From contig NC_015761.1 of NCBI RefSeq assembly GCF_000252995.1, positions 3,534,001-3,598,000 of the forward strand: a DNA stretch of 64,000 nt, written 5' to 3'. The notes below the pieces were generated by a model. It did not search any database. It was not told where the DNA came from and was given only the letters and a program-made list of their open reading frames with translations. Numbering within the stretch: the first letter of the stretch is position 1; every line of letters starts with the position of its first letter. Shown in pieces: positions 45,887-54,661 of this stretch. The DNA is from Salmonella bongori NCTC 12419. GTDB taxonomy: Bacteria; Pseudomonadota; Gammaproteobacteria; Enterobacterales; Enterobacteriaceae. The position numbers and the translations under genes were made by a program.

Positions 45887-46768
45887 ATGCAGCAATATAT
45901 CGGTATTGATGTGGGAGGAACTCACGTCAAGTATGGCGTGATTAACAGTGACGGCGAAGAATTAACCCATCATCAATTCGATACGCCAGAGGATGCCTCG
46001 ACATTTACCCGCAAATGGCAAGAGGTGGTGGCGCGTTGCCAACAGGACTATGACATTGCGGCGATCGGCGTCAGCTTTCCGGGCCATATTAATCCCCATA
46101 ATGGTCATGCGGCGAAAGCGGGCGCGCTGGCATATCTGGATAACGTCAACCTGATGGAATTATTCAGCGGCCTGACCGATCTGCCGCTGGTTGTGGAGAA
46201 CGACGCCAACTGCGCGGCGCTGGGCGAAATGTGGCGAGGTGCCGGGCAACATTATGAAAATCTGGTCTGTATTACCATCGGAACGGGCATTGGCGGCGGT
46301 ATTATCGTCGGGCGGGAACTGTATCGTGGCGCACATTTCCACGCTGGTGAATTCGGCGTCATGCCAGTGGGGAATAACGGCGAGAGTATGCATAAAATTG
46401 CGTCAACCAGCGGATTAATGGAATCTTGCCGCCAGGCGCTGGCGCTGCCTGCCGAAGAAATGCCGCCTGCGGATGTGATCTTCGAACGAATGGCCACCGA
46501 TGTTCATCTACGCGAAGCGGTTAATGACTGGGCGCGTTATCTTTCACGCGGTGTCTACAGCGTGATCTCAATGTTTGATCCTGGCGTGGTGCTGATTGGC
46601 GGAGGAATAAGCGAGCAGGAAAAACTCTATCCATTACTGGCGCGGCATCTTGAGACGTTTGAAATGTGGGAGGCGTTACAGGTGCCGATTCAACCCTGCC
46701 AACTGGGCAATCAGGCAGGCAGACTGGGCGCCGTCTGGCTGGCGCAACAGAAGCTCGACCGAAGCTAA
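45887..46768 (+). CDS. ROK-family sugar kinase (substrate unknown)
   Basis: 293-aa kinase of the NagC/ROK fold without a DNA-binding domain. Phosphate-1 motif 'IGIDVGGTHVKYGVIN', the catalytic Asp region 'VVENDANCAALGE', and adenosine motif 'CITIGTGIGGGIIVG' are present. The usual ROK zinc motif CxCGxxGCxE is absent: after 'HAGEFGVMPVGNNGESMHKIASTSG' no cysteine cluster occurs, as in some beta-glucoside kinases. It sits alone between aldB and yiaY, which are adjacent in E. coli, so it is an insertion in this lineage. Candidate substrates are glucose, a beta-glucoside or an amino sugar; none can be chosen. Confidence 0.82.
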   Translation: MQQYIGIDVGGTHVKYGVINSDGEELTHHQFDTPEDASTFTRKWQEVVARCQQDYDIAAIGVSFPGHINPHNGHAAKAGALAYLDNVNLMELFSGLTDLPLVVENDANCAALGEMWRGAGQHYENLVCITIGTGIGGGIIVGRELYRGAHFHAGEFGVMPVGNNGESMHKIASTSGLMESCRQALALPAEEMPPADVIFERMATDVHLREAVNDWARYLSRGVYSVISMFDPGVVLIGGGISEQEKLYPLLARHLETFEMWEALQVPIQPCQLGNQAGRLGAVWLAQQKLDRS

Positions 46769-46776
46769 CGTTATTA

Positions 46777-46851
46777 TGCCAGATGGCGGCCTACGCCTTA
46801 TCTGGCCTACAGCGTATATACAGGCCCGGTAAGCGGCAGCGTCACCGGGCA
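46777..46851. repeat. REP/BIME element between the ROK kinase and yiaY
   Basis: Opposed REP-like arms: 'gccagatggcggcctacgcc' and 'ggcccggtaagcggcagcgt' closing with 'caccgggc'. Between convergent genes. Confidence 0.75.
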
Positions 46852-46857
46852 ATCGCA

Positions 46858-48009
46858 TTACATTGCTGCGCGATAAATTTCCATAATCTCGTCGTGAGTC
46901 GCCTGAATCGGATTCGTCAGACCACAGGCATCTTTCAGGGCATTCGTCGCCAGAACCGGGATATCCTCTTCTTTCACGTTTAGCTCGCGCAGTCCTGCCG
47001 GAATGTTGACTTTCTGCGATAGTTGGCGAATGGCTGCGACGCACGCCTGCGCGCCCTCCGCCTCGCTCATGCCTGACACATCGACCCCCATCGCCGCTGC
47101 GCAATCACGCAAACGAGCCGCCGCCACCTGGCTGTTGAACACCTGCACGTGCGGCAGCAGAACCGCGTTACATACGCCATGCGGTAGATTGTAGAAACCG
47201 CCGAGCTGGTGTGCCATCGCATGAACGTAGCCCAGCGAGGCATTGTTAAACGCCATTCCCGCCAGGAACTGAGCATAAGCCATCGCTTCACGCGCCTGGA
47301 CATTACTCCCCTCTTCAACCGCCACGATCAGGTTTTCCGCAATCATCGTTACCGCTTTTAGCGCACAGGCATCAGTAATTGGCGTTGCCGCAACGGAAAC
47401 ATAGGCTTCGATCGCGTGGGTTAACGCATCCATACCCGTTGCCGCCGTTAGCGACTTCGGCATTCCTACCATTAACGAGGAGTCGTTGACAGAGAGCAAC
47501 GGCGTAACGTGTTTATCGACAATAGCCATTTTAATATGGCGCTCTTCGTCAGTGATAATACAAAAACGGGTCATTTCAGACGCGGTACCCGCAGTCGTGT
47601 TTATCGCAATCATCGGTAACTGCGGTTTAGCGGAGCGGTCAACCCCTTCATAGTCGCGAATATCGCCGCCGTTCGCCGCGACCAACGCGATACCTTTTGC
47701 ACAATCATGTGGGGAACCGCCGCCCAGCGAAATAACGCTGTCGCAACCATTTTCTTTCAGGAGCTTCAATCCAGCCGCCACGTTACCGGTAGTGGGATTA
47801 GGCTGCGTACCATCATAAATCACGCTAAAAATATCACGTTCCTGTAGCGCTTTCTGAATATCACCTGCCATCCCTAATTTTGTCAGCACGGCATCCGTGA
47901 CAATTAATGTACGGCGAAAACCATATTCCGCCATCATATTCATTGCGTCTTTTAATGAATCAGCACCAATTACATTCACGGAAGGAATAAAAAATGTGGA
48001 AGCTGCCAT
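46858..48009 (-). CDS. yiaY: Iron-containing alcohol dehydrogenase YiaY
   Basis: 383-aa group III Fe-dependent alcohol dehydrogenase related to FucO/AdhB. The NAD-binding 'SVISLGGGSPHDCAKGIAL' and iron-ligand regions 'DALTHAIEAYVS' and 'GYVHAMAHQLGGFYNLPHGVCNAVLLPHV' (His ligands) are intact. Same length as E. coli YiaY. The substrate in vivo is not established. Downstream of the selB terminator, so transcribed from its own promoter. Confidence 0.95.
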   Translation of the reverse strand: MAASTFFIPSVNVIGADSLKDAMNMMAEYGFRRTLIVTDAVLTKLGMAGDIQKALQERDIFSVIYDGTQPNPTTGNVAAGLKLLKENGCDSVISLGGGSPHDCAKGIALVAANGGDIRDYEGVDRSAKPQLPMIAINTTAGTASEMTRFCIITDEERHIKMAIVDKHVTPLLSVNDSSLMVGMPKSLTAATGMDALTHAIEAYVSVAATPITDACALKAVTMIAENLIVAVEEGSNVQAREAMAYAQFLAGMAFNNASLGYVHAMAHQLGGFYNLPHGVCNAVLLPHVQVFNSQVAAARLRDCAAAMGVDVSGMSEAEGAQACVAAIRQLSQKVNIPAGLRELNVKEEDIPVLATNALKDACGLTNPIQATHDEIMEIYRAAM

Positions 48010-48107
48010 CGTATTGTCCTTAATTACCAGAAATAAGGCGCAAAGAATACGAGCGAAATTATCTTCAAAATATGATCGCGATTGCTATTTTAAGATCCCA
48101 GAAAAGT

Positions 48108-48144
48108 AAAAAGCACATTAGGTTCATTTCCTGATGTGCTTTTT
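48108..48144 (-). terminator. selAB intrinsic terminator
   Basis: AAAAAGCACAT and ATGTGCTTTTT form a perfect 11-bp stem with A/T tails on both sides, about 50 nt after the selB stop. It can act in either direction; the minus-strand role after selB is the obvious one. Confidence 0.85.
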
Positions 48145-48196
48145 ATAAATCAACTCAATAATTGTATTGATTCATTTCTTATTTAAATTAAAGATG

Positions 48197-50044
48197 TCAT
48201 TCCTTTTCGGGAAATAATAACGCATCGCGTAAGAGATGGTCATTTCCCCGGCGGCGCGTAAATCCAATCCGGTCGAAATATTCAAGGATTTGAATAGCCA
48301 ATTTCCGTCCTACATTAAGTCTGTCGCGAAAATCCGCCGCGCAGGTCGATCCTCTCTCTTGATCCAGTTCGCGGATCATATTGGCGAAAGCAACAATCCG
48401 ATCGTTACGGTAATACCGATCTTTTACGATCGCGGTGATGATGCCTTGCTGTGCCGCCTGCCGCAGCACCAGTCGCATCAATTGTTCCTCCGTCCCGGTC
48501 TCTTTCGCCAGATCGCGTACCCACCAGGGCTCATCGCCAAACAGTGGCTCGACATTTTGCCAGACAGCCTGCTGCTCAACACTAAATCCCGCTTTATGAT
48601 CCGGCAGGTGCAACCAGCCATGATGGCTGTGAATCAGGCCATCGTCACGCATCTGCTCAATTAACATCAGCACCAGCGCTTCATCTTCCATCGGCAAGGC
48701 CATACGACGTAAACGCTCGCGTCCCGGCCCTGGTTCATCGCGGTGCTGTTCATGATAGGTCGCCAGCGTGTCGAGAATTTTACGCTGCCAGCGTGCAGCG
48801 ACTGGCGCACTTAACAGACTGTCTCCGGCCTGGATAAAACCATGTTGTTCAATAAACTGATGCATTCCGAGGGCATTGAGCTGGCGCGCCCAGCCGAAAT
48901 CCGCCAGACTGACCGCGCCACGCTCAAGATGGATGGCCAGCGCCGCGCCATCATCCTGCGCGGCGGCAAGCGTTGAAAGCCACCGCAAATAGTCTGGCTT
49001 ACGTTTACCGCGACGCGGCGCGTTGAGCGTCACCACGCGCGCGCCGGCAAGGGTGGCGCGCGCAGAAATATCACGCAGCACCAGCCTGTCGTTATCCGTA
49101 ACCCATAGTGGACTATCAAACACCAGTTCCGCCAGCGAGCCTTCCAGTAACGAGACGCGTCCGGTGACGTGACGGGCGGCATGGTGAATATGCAGCGGCT
49201 GCCACTGGCTGAGTGGAGTGTGCTCCTCCAGCGAGACAATAACGCGCGTTGCGGCCTCCGGTGGCGCATCAGAAAGCAGCCAGTCGCCGCGGTTAAGCTG
49301 CTCTTTTTCAGCATCACCAGCAATATTGAGCGCAATACGTTGCCCGGCGTGCGCATGGTCGGTGGGCTGATTTTGTGCGTGTAGGCTACGCACCCGCATC
49401 GGTTTATTTACTCCGGTTAACCACAGCGTATCACCTACCTTCACCTCACCGCTCAGCGCCGTACCGGTCACCACCAGCCCCGCCCCTTTTACCGTAAATG
49501 CACGGTCGATAGCCAGACGAAAGCGATGCTGCTCAGCATGCAAACGTGCAGGAAGTTGCTGTAAATGAGCGCGAAGTGCTTCAATACCGCGTCCTTCATT
49601 GGCAGCAGTGACAACGACAACAGCATTGGCAAAACCATAGTTATCGAGCGTTGCCAGTACCTCTTCACGTACCGTATTGATACGCGCCTCGTCCACCCGA
49701 TCGGCTTTGGTCAATGCGACAGTGAGCTGCGGATTACCCGTGAGTTGCAGGATCTGTAAATGCTCGCGCGTTTGCGCCATCACGCCATCATCGCAGGCCA
49801 CCACCAGCAGCGCATGGTCAATCCCGCCGACGCCCGCCAGCATGTTGGAGAGAAATTTTTCGTGTCCCGGTACGTCAATGAACCCCAGCACGCGTCCATC
49901 CGGCTGCGGCCAGTAGGCATAGCCAAGATCGATGGTCATGCCACGTTTTTTTTCTTCCGGCAAGCGGTCGGCATTGACGCCAGTAATTGCCTGTAGCAAC
50001 GTCGTTTTACCGTGGTCTACGTGTCCGGCAGTTGCAATAATCAT
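48197..50044 (-). CDS. selB: Selenocysteine-specific elongation factor SelB
   Basis: 615-aa factor delivering Sec-tRNA(Sec) to UGA codons next to a SECIS hairpin. The N-terminal GTPase has G1 'GHVDHGKTTLLQ', G3 'DVPGHEKF' and G4 'TKAD'; EF-Tu-like domains II/III follow. The C-terminal ~240 residues form winged helices that bind SECIS RNA ('RRGNDHLLRDALLFPEKE' at the end). The ATG overlaps the selA stop by 4 nt, so the two are coupled. Confidence 0.97.
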   Translation of the reverse strand: MIIATAGHVDHGKTTLLQAITGVNADRLPEEKKRGMTIDLGYAYWPQPDGRVLGFIDVPGHEKFLSNMLAGVGGIDHALLVVACDDGVMAQTREHLQILQLTGNPQLTVALTKADRVDEARINTVREEVLATLDNYGFANAVVVVTAANEGRGIEALRAHLQQLPARLHAEQHRFRLAIDRAFTVKGAGLVVTGTALSGEVKVGDTLWLTGVNKPMRVRSLHAQNQPTDHAHAGQRIALNIAGDAEKEQLNRGDWLLSDAPPEAATRVIVSLEEHTPLSQWQPLHIHHAARHVTGRVSLLEGSLAELVFDSPLWVTDNDRLVLRDISARATLAGARVVTLNAPRRGKRKPDYLRWLSTLAAAQDDGAALAIHLERGAVSLADFGWARQLNALGMHQFIEQHGFIQAGDSLLSAPVAARWQRKILDTLATYHEQHRDEPGPGRERLRRMALPMEDEALVLMLIEQMRDDGLIHSHHGWLHLPDHKAGFSVEQQAVWQNVEPLFGDEPWWVRDLAKETGTEEQLMRLVLRQAAQQGIITAIVKDRYYRNDRIVAFANMIRELDQERGSTCAADFRDRLNVGRKLAIQILEYFDRIGFTRRRGNDHLLRDALLFPEKE

Positions 50045-51432
50045 TTCAGCATCATCTCCATAAACCGGCTCTCGTCTTCAAGACAGCGCATATCCAGCCA
50101 TAAACGGCCATCATAAATTCGGCCAATGACCGGTACAGGCAGCGCACGCCAGTGGGCCGCCAGCGCCTCAAGGCGGCTACCGCGCCCGTCATGCGGGGTA
50201 AAGGTTATCGCGGCGCTGGGGAGGCGATCTACCGGTAACGAACCACTGCCAATTTGTGACAGACAAGGCTTCACTTCCAGCGAAAATTCAGCGCCATAAC
50301 GTTCCGTCAGTCGCGCCTGTAACCGCTGCGCCTGCGTCTGAATTGACGCTTCGCGACGGGTTAACTGGCGTAGCGTCGGCAGTTTTTCCGTCAACACTTC
50401 TGGATGCAGATACAAACGTAGCGTCGCCTCCAGTGCCGCCAGCGTCATTTTATCCGCGCGCAGCGCGCGTTTCAGCGGATGGTTTTGCAGGTGGGCAATC
50501 ATCTCTTTTTTACCGACAATGATCCCGGCCTGTGGCCCGCCTAATAACTTGTCACCAGAAAAACTCACCAGGCTGACGCCTGCGGCAATTAATTGTTGCG
50601 GCATGGGCTCTTTGGGTAAACCATACTGACTTAAATCCACCAGCGAACCGCTGCCCAGATCCGCGACTACCGGGATATCCAGTTCCCGCCCGATTTCCGC
50701 TAACTCCGCTTCCTCAACCGTTTTGGTAAAGCCTTCAATACTGTAATTACTGGTATGCACTTTCATCAACAGAGCGGTATTTTCATTTACCGCCTGACGA
50801 TAATCCTTCGCGTGCGTCCGGTTGGTGGTGCCCACTTCATGCAGCGTGCAGCCAGCCTGACGCATCACATCAGGAATACGAAACGCGCCGCCGATCTCCA
50901 CCAGTTCACCGCGGGAAACCACCACCTCTTTGCCGCTGGCGGTTGCCGCCAGCATCAGCAATACCGCTGCCGCATTATTATTGACGATGCAGGCATCTTC
51001 TGCCCCAGTGATACGGCATAGTAATTCTGCCAGCGCGCGATCCCGATGACCACGCCCGGCACCGTCAAGATCATATTCCAGCGTCACCGGCGAGCGCATC
51101 GCCTGCGTCACGGCATCGATCGCCTCTTCCGCCTGCAATGCACGCCCAAGATTGGTGTGCAGTATCGTACCCGTCAGGTTAATGACCGGACGCAGAGCGC
51201 TTTGCGTTGTTTTCTCCAGCCGCAAGGTCGCCTCTCGCGCCCAGTCTGTGCACCAGCCGGGAAGGGTCTGCGTATTCCGTATGACGTCGCGCGCGTCGTT
51301 GAGCATCCCTCGAAGCAGCTCAACCACCTGGGTATGGCCATACTGATCGCGCAGAGAAAGGAAGGCGCTATCGTGCAATAAGCGATCGATAGCAGGAAGC
51401 TGGCTATAGAGTGTACGCGTTTCGGTTGTCAT
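50041..51432 (-). CDS. selA: L-seryl-tRNA(Sec) selenium transferase SelA
   Basis: 463-aa PLP enzyme converting Ser-tRNA(Sec) to selenocysteinyl-tRNA(Sec) with selenophosphate. The PLP lysine is in 'LVSFSGDKLLGGPQAGIIVG'. The N-terminal tRNA-binding region 'LYSQLPAIDRLLHD' and 'GTTNRTHAKDY' motif are conserved. Full length. Preceded by a leader hairpin 23 nt before the ATG. Overlaps selB by 4 nt. Confidence 0.97.
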   Translation of the reverse strand: MTTETRTLYSQLPAIDRLLHDSAFLSLRDQYGHTQVVELLRGMLNDARDVIRNTQTLPGWCTDWAREATLRLEKTTQSALRPVINLTGTILHTNLGRALQAEEAIDAVTQAMRSPVTLEYDLDGAGRGHRDRALAELLCRITGAEDACIVNNNAAAVLLMLAATASGKEVVVSRGELVEIGGAFRIPDVMRQAGCTLHEVGTTNRTHAKDYRQAVNENTALLMKVHTSNYSIEGFTKTVEEAELAEIGRELDIPVVADLGSGSLVDLSQYGLPKEPMPQQLIAAGVSLVSFSGDKLLGGPQAGIIVGKKEMIAHLQNHPLKRALRADKMTLAALEATLRLYLHPEVLTEKLPTLRQLTRREASIQTQAQRLQARLTERYGAEFSLEVKPCLSQIGSGSLPVDRLPSAAITFTPHDGRGSRLEALAAHWRALPVPVIGRIYDGRLWLDMRCLEDESRFMEMMLK

Positions 51433-51454
51433 GAAAATGCCTGGCTGTTGGTGA

Positions 51455-51475
51455 CCCTCTCCGCTCTGGAGAGGG
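51455..51475 (-). promoter_or_regulatory. selA leader hairpin (candidate SECIS-like control element)
   Basis: CCCTCTCC and GGAGAGGG form a perfect 8-bp stem with loop AGAGC on the minus strand, 23 nt before the selA start. In E. coli a SECIS-like element in the selAB leader is reported to bind SelB and repress translation; this hairpin is in the right place. It could instead be an ordinary attenuator after yibF. Confidence 0.5.
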
Positions 51476-51528
51476 ATATTGACATGGGGGATTGTAACGT
51501 GAGTTTGCTCAGGCGGACATAATTCGCG

Positions 51529-52137
51529 TCAAGCCTTCGGCGCTTCAGTGCGGGCAAAGCTTTCGCGTTGAAAAAGTGTTTCGACCAGTTTGACCAGGTG
51601 GGGGCGACCAACGCACCAGCCCGGCGCGACCCGCCGGAAGTTGAGATAGCCTACCGCACAGGCAATCGCGATAGTCGCCAGGTTCACCGTATCCGTTTTT
51701 AGCGTCCCGTCGGTCAGATAACCTTCGAGCGTATCCAGGCTGCGGTTGATTTTTTCCCGCTGGCGCAGCAGTTCCGTTTCCGATTGCTGCGCCGCCGGAC
51801 GCGCCTGTTCGCGTACAGAGACCAACGCGGCATCCATAATGCCGTCTGCCAGCGCTTCAAGCTGGCGAACTTTAAGCGCGGCCAGCGGATCACGCGGGAG
51901 CATGGCCGGCGCGATATCCAGCAGTTCAATATATTCCGCGATGATCGGCGAATCGAACCAGCACTCCCCTTTCTCGGTCACCAGCGCAGGCACTTTACCC
52001 AGCGGATTGTATTGCGCAACGCCGTTATCCGCCTCGTAGGGAAGTTCGTTAACAAATTCGAAGGTGATACCCTTTTCCAGCAACATAACCGAGATTTTGC
52101 GCACAAAAGGGCTGGTGTAGCTACCAATGAGTTTCAT
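51529..52137 (-). CDS. yibF: Glutathione S-transferase homologue YibF
   Basis: 202-aa GST-fold protein. The N-terminal thioredoxin-like domain starts MKLIGSYTSPFVRKISVMLLEKGI and binds glutathione through 'GKVPALV' and 'CWFDSPIIAEYIE'; the helical C-terminal domain runs from ~90. Same length as E. coli YibF, upstream of selA. The physiological substrate is unknown. The start is chosen by family length; the upstream in-frame extension enters the spacer. Confidence 0.95.
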   Translation of the reverse strand: MKLIGSYTSPFVRKISVMLLEKGITFEFVNELPYEADNGVAQYNPLGKVPALVTEKGECWFDSPIIAEYIELLDIAPAMLPRDPLAALKVRQLEALADGIMDAALVSVREQARPAAQQSETELLRQREKINRSLDTLEGYLTDGTLKTDTVNLATIAIACAVGYLNFRRVAPGWCVGRPHLVKLVETLFQRESFARTEAPKA

Positions 52138-52213
52138 GCCGTTTCCTTTTTGCCAACCAAAAATTAAGCGAATCCCTCCCAGCGGGTGGGTAAGGGTCTT
52201 CAGCAAGTATGGC

Positions 52214-52507
52214 TCAGCCGACAATAAAAAGGCGGAAAATGAAGAGCAATCCCAACGCCAGACTGCTGCCAACGACAGAGAATGAGACGTATAGCTGATT
52301 TTTACAGCGTTGATCTACCAGGATAAGGAGTGCGCAACTGAGCAATAAGAGCCCCGCTGCTGCATAAGGCCATTCCCCGTAATAAAACCAGCCGCGCAGA
52401 GCCAATAAAGCGGGAACCAGCATCGAAAACGCAGTACGTCGCCAGGACAGTTCGGTACGTTCAGGTTGTAAACCGGGATCGCGGATGTTGTGCGCTTCTA
52501 ACCCCAC
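52214..52507 (-). CDS. DUF202 membrane protein (YidG-like)
   Basis: 97-aa protein with three predicted membrane helices after the DUF202 signature 'DPGLQPERTELSWRRTAFSM'. It resembles E. coli YidG in that signature but is shorter and divergent. The GTG start overlaps the end of the preceding DUF202 gene by 10 nt. Last gene of the sulfatase operon. Function unknown; in E. coli the yidG/yidH pair also neighbours a sulfatase and its maturase (yidJ, yidF). Confidence 0.78.
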   Translation of the reverse strand: MGLEAHNIRDPGLQPERTELSWRRTAFSMLVPALLALRGWFYYGEWPYAAAGLLLLSCALLILVDQRCKNQLYVSFSVVGSSLALGLLFIFRLFIVG

Positions 52508-52878
52508 AGCATGACCCCAAGTAATAGCGCAATGAAGATAAGAAACAGAGATAAAGCGCAGATAAAAAGACTGTAATATAACTGCCGCTCAAGTCGCATT
52601 GCATACTCGTTATGTCGCCAGCGACGCCACGCCAGACCACCAAGTACCGCCCCGGCAGCGACAAGACATAACGCCAGAGAGTGCCTTAAAAAAGGAGAAG
52701 AAAGCTGTGGAGAAAATTGATCAACACCGACCGCGCCTGCCATCAATGCCAGCGCCGTGCGAATCCATGCTAAAAAAGTACGTTCGTTGGCAAGGGTGAA
52801 CCGATAATCGGGTTTTTTACCTACCAGCCACCATTTACCCGCAGGTTTAGGAGCAAAGTCATTATCCTGAAGACTCAC
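52498..52878 (-). CDS. DUF202 membrane protein (YidH-like)
   Basis: 126-aa protein with the DUF202 signature 'PDYRFTLANERTFLAWIRTALALMAGAVGVDQF' and three membrane helices, closely matching E. coli YidH in pattern. It starts at a GTG with AAAGGA upstream and overlaps the rpiR-type gene by 17 nt and the next DUF202 gene by 10 nt, so all three are probably translationally coupled. Function unknown. Confidence 0.82.
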   Translation of the reverse strand: MSLQDNDFAPKPAGKWWLVGKKPDYRFTLANERTFLAWIRTALALMAGAVGVDQFSPQLSSPFLRHSLALCLVAAGAVLGGLAWRRWRHNEYAMRLERQLYYSLFICALSLFLIFIALLLGVMLWG

Positions 52879-53743
52879 GTTTAATCCTTTCTTTCATCAA
52901 TATTTCTTTAATCGATAATCCGGTCATACCGCTATCGCGTAAATTGTGGCGCGTAATCTCGGTACATAAGAACTCAATAATAAAAAGCTGTGAAATACGC
53001 GTAGAGATAGAATCGCCCTGCATGGGGCCTGCTTCGCCGCTGGTCAGCCAGAATGAGCTGGCAAGCTCGGTAAGCAGTGAATGGGGGCTGTGCGTAATCG
53101 CCAGCGTATAGGCCCCCTTTTTTTTCGCGAGACGAAACGCATTGACCACTTCCGGCGTCTCACCAGAGTGTGAAAATGCCACCACCAGGTCATCGCTCTT
53201 CAGGTTGGCGAGTTTCAATGTCATGGTGAAGCGGTCGGTGAACGCTTCTGAATCAATGCCCAGGCGATTCATTTTGTCACGGGCCTCAAGCGCAGCCAGC
53301 CCTGACGCGCCAAATCCCACAAACATCACCCGCCGGGCAGAAAGAAACCGTTCCACCACCGGCTTGACGATTTTCATATCCAGCATTCCGAGGGTTTCTT
53401 TAGCCGATGTTTCAATCGTCAAAACAATCTTCTGCGCCACATCATTACGCGAATCATCAAGGAAAATGTCCGGAGAAGAGGGTAACGATAAATCATTTTC
53501 CGCCAGCAACTCCCGCTTCAGATCCGCCTTCAGATTAAGCAATCCACCGTAGCCAACCTTTTTGCAAAAACGCACGATAGTCGCCTCGCTGACGCCAATT
53601 TCCTGCGCCAATTTTTTAACCGGGAACTGCACCACAAGTCCCGGCTGTTGCAGGATATAACCGGCAATTTTTGCATCGGTCTCCCCCAGGCTACCGAGAA
53701 TATTGGCAAGATATACGCGCACGTTTTCTTTGTTTACACTCAT
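52862..53743 (-). CDS. RpiR-family sugar-phosphate-responsive regulator
   Basis: 293-aa regulator. N-terminal HTH_6 domain (~1-77: 'KKLAQEIGVSEATIVRFCKKVGYGGLLNLKADLKREL'), then a SIS domain (~125-255: 'VMFVGFGASGLAALEARDKMNRLG', 'SDDLVVAFSHSGETPEVVNAFRLAKKKG') that binds phosphosugars. It likely senses the PTS product of this locus and binds the inverted repeat between the divergent PTS and maturase genes. SD 'aggagagcccgta' precedes the ATG. Lies 45 bp after the epimerase gene. Confidence 0.88.
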   Translation of the reverse strand: MSVNKENVRVYLANILGSLGETDAKIAGYILQQPGLVVQFPVKKLAQEIGVSEATIVRFCKKVGYGGLLNLKADLKRELLAENDLSLPSSPDIFLDDSRNDVAQKIVLTIETSAKETLGMLDMKIVKPVVERFLSARRVMFVGFGASGLAALEARDKMNRLGIDSEAFTDRFTMTLKLANLKSDDLVVAFSHSGETPEVVNAFRLAKKKGAYTLAITHSPHSLLTELASSFWLTSGEAGPMQGDSISTRISQLFIIEFLCTEITRHNLRDSGMTGLSIKEILMKERIKRESSG

Positions 53744-53788
53744 TACGGGCTCTCCTGACCGCGAGATAAGTCAGGTAGTTTATCCCGC

Positions 53789-54652
53789 TTATTGCCCGGT
53801 GTCTGCCGGGAACCTGACAGAGACCCAATGGCGATGTTGTGCCCCAGAATGCAACCACTGGAAACCGCGTTTCTGCGCAACCTGCCCATCAAACTGCGGA
53901 TCGTCGGTCGTACCGGCTAACGCCTCAACGCAGAGTAAATCTACGCCGGGGACACTCCACAATGCCAGCCACGGTGAGCTGGCAGCAAACACTATCTGCG
54001 CATTTCCCTTAGGTGAAACCACCACACATTGACTCCCCTCACCCGGCGCAAAATAGATAGCCCCTTCAGCAAATGTGTGAGGCTGGAGGTTGTATACCGT
54101 CGTTACCACTGGCTTTTCCGGGAGTGCCAGCGTTCGATTCACGGCAGGAAACGGCCCCCGACAAGGCGTGTTGAACCGCACCTGCCAGCCTGGTTCGCTG
54201 GCAACCGACAGCGCAAACCCCGGATGCCAGCCCAACGAGTACCCCCACGACTGGTTGTCCTCGTTGCTCACCGTCCAGACCACATTCAGCCCCTCTTCAT
54301 CCAGGGTCCAGTCAATCTGAATACGCCACTTGAAAGGCCATACCTCTCGCGTGACATGATTATCACTGGCCTCAAGGCGCAGGTGCGTAGCATCATGCCC
54401 CAGACAATGAAACCGTTGTTGGCGAAGAAAACCATGTGCGGAAAGCGGAAAAAAGTGTGCACCCTGCCATAACCCGCCGTGAATCAACTGTCCCACCACC
54501 GGAAATAACTGCGTCGCCGAGTTATTCCATATACCGGGTTGAGGTTGCCACATCCAGTGGCGCTGGTGATGTTTGTCCCAGACCAGAGTCAGCTCCGCGC
54601 CGATGTCTTTGACTCTCATCTGTAAGCGGGCATTTTCTAAACACCATTCCAT
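53789..54652 (-). CDS. Aldose 1-epimerase-like protein
   Basis: 287-aa galactose-mutarotase-fold protein of the LacX-like branch: N-terminal 'MEWCLENARLQMRVKDIGAELTLVWDKHHQRHWMWQ', 'GFLRQQRFHC' and central 'SLGWHPGFALSVASEPGWQVRF', where His presumably acts as the acid. It would interconvert sugar anomers before or after phosphorylation. It follows the sulfatase by 9 bp with GAGG before the ATG, so it is part of the same operon. The exact substrate is unknown. Confidence 0.8.
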   Translation of the reverse strand: MEWCLENARLQMRVKDIGAELTLVWDKHHQRHWMWQPQPGIWNNSATQLFPVVGQLIHGGLWQGAHFFPLSAHGFLRQQRFHCLGHDATHLRLEASDNHVTREVWPFKWRIQIDWTLDEEGLNVVWTVSNEDNQSWGYSLGWHPGFALSVASEPGWQVRFNTPCRGPFPAVNRTLALPEKPVVTTVYNLQPHTFAEGAIYFAPGEGSQCVVVSPKGNAQIVFAASSPWLALWSVPGVDLLCVEALAGTTDDPQFDGQVAQKRGFQWLHSGAQHRHWVSVRFPADTGQ

Positions 54653-54661
54653 ATCGGTGCC

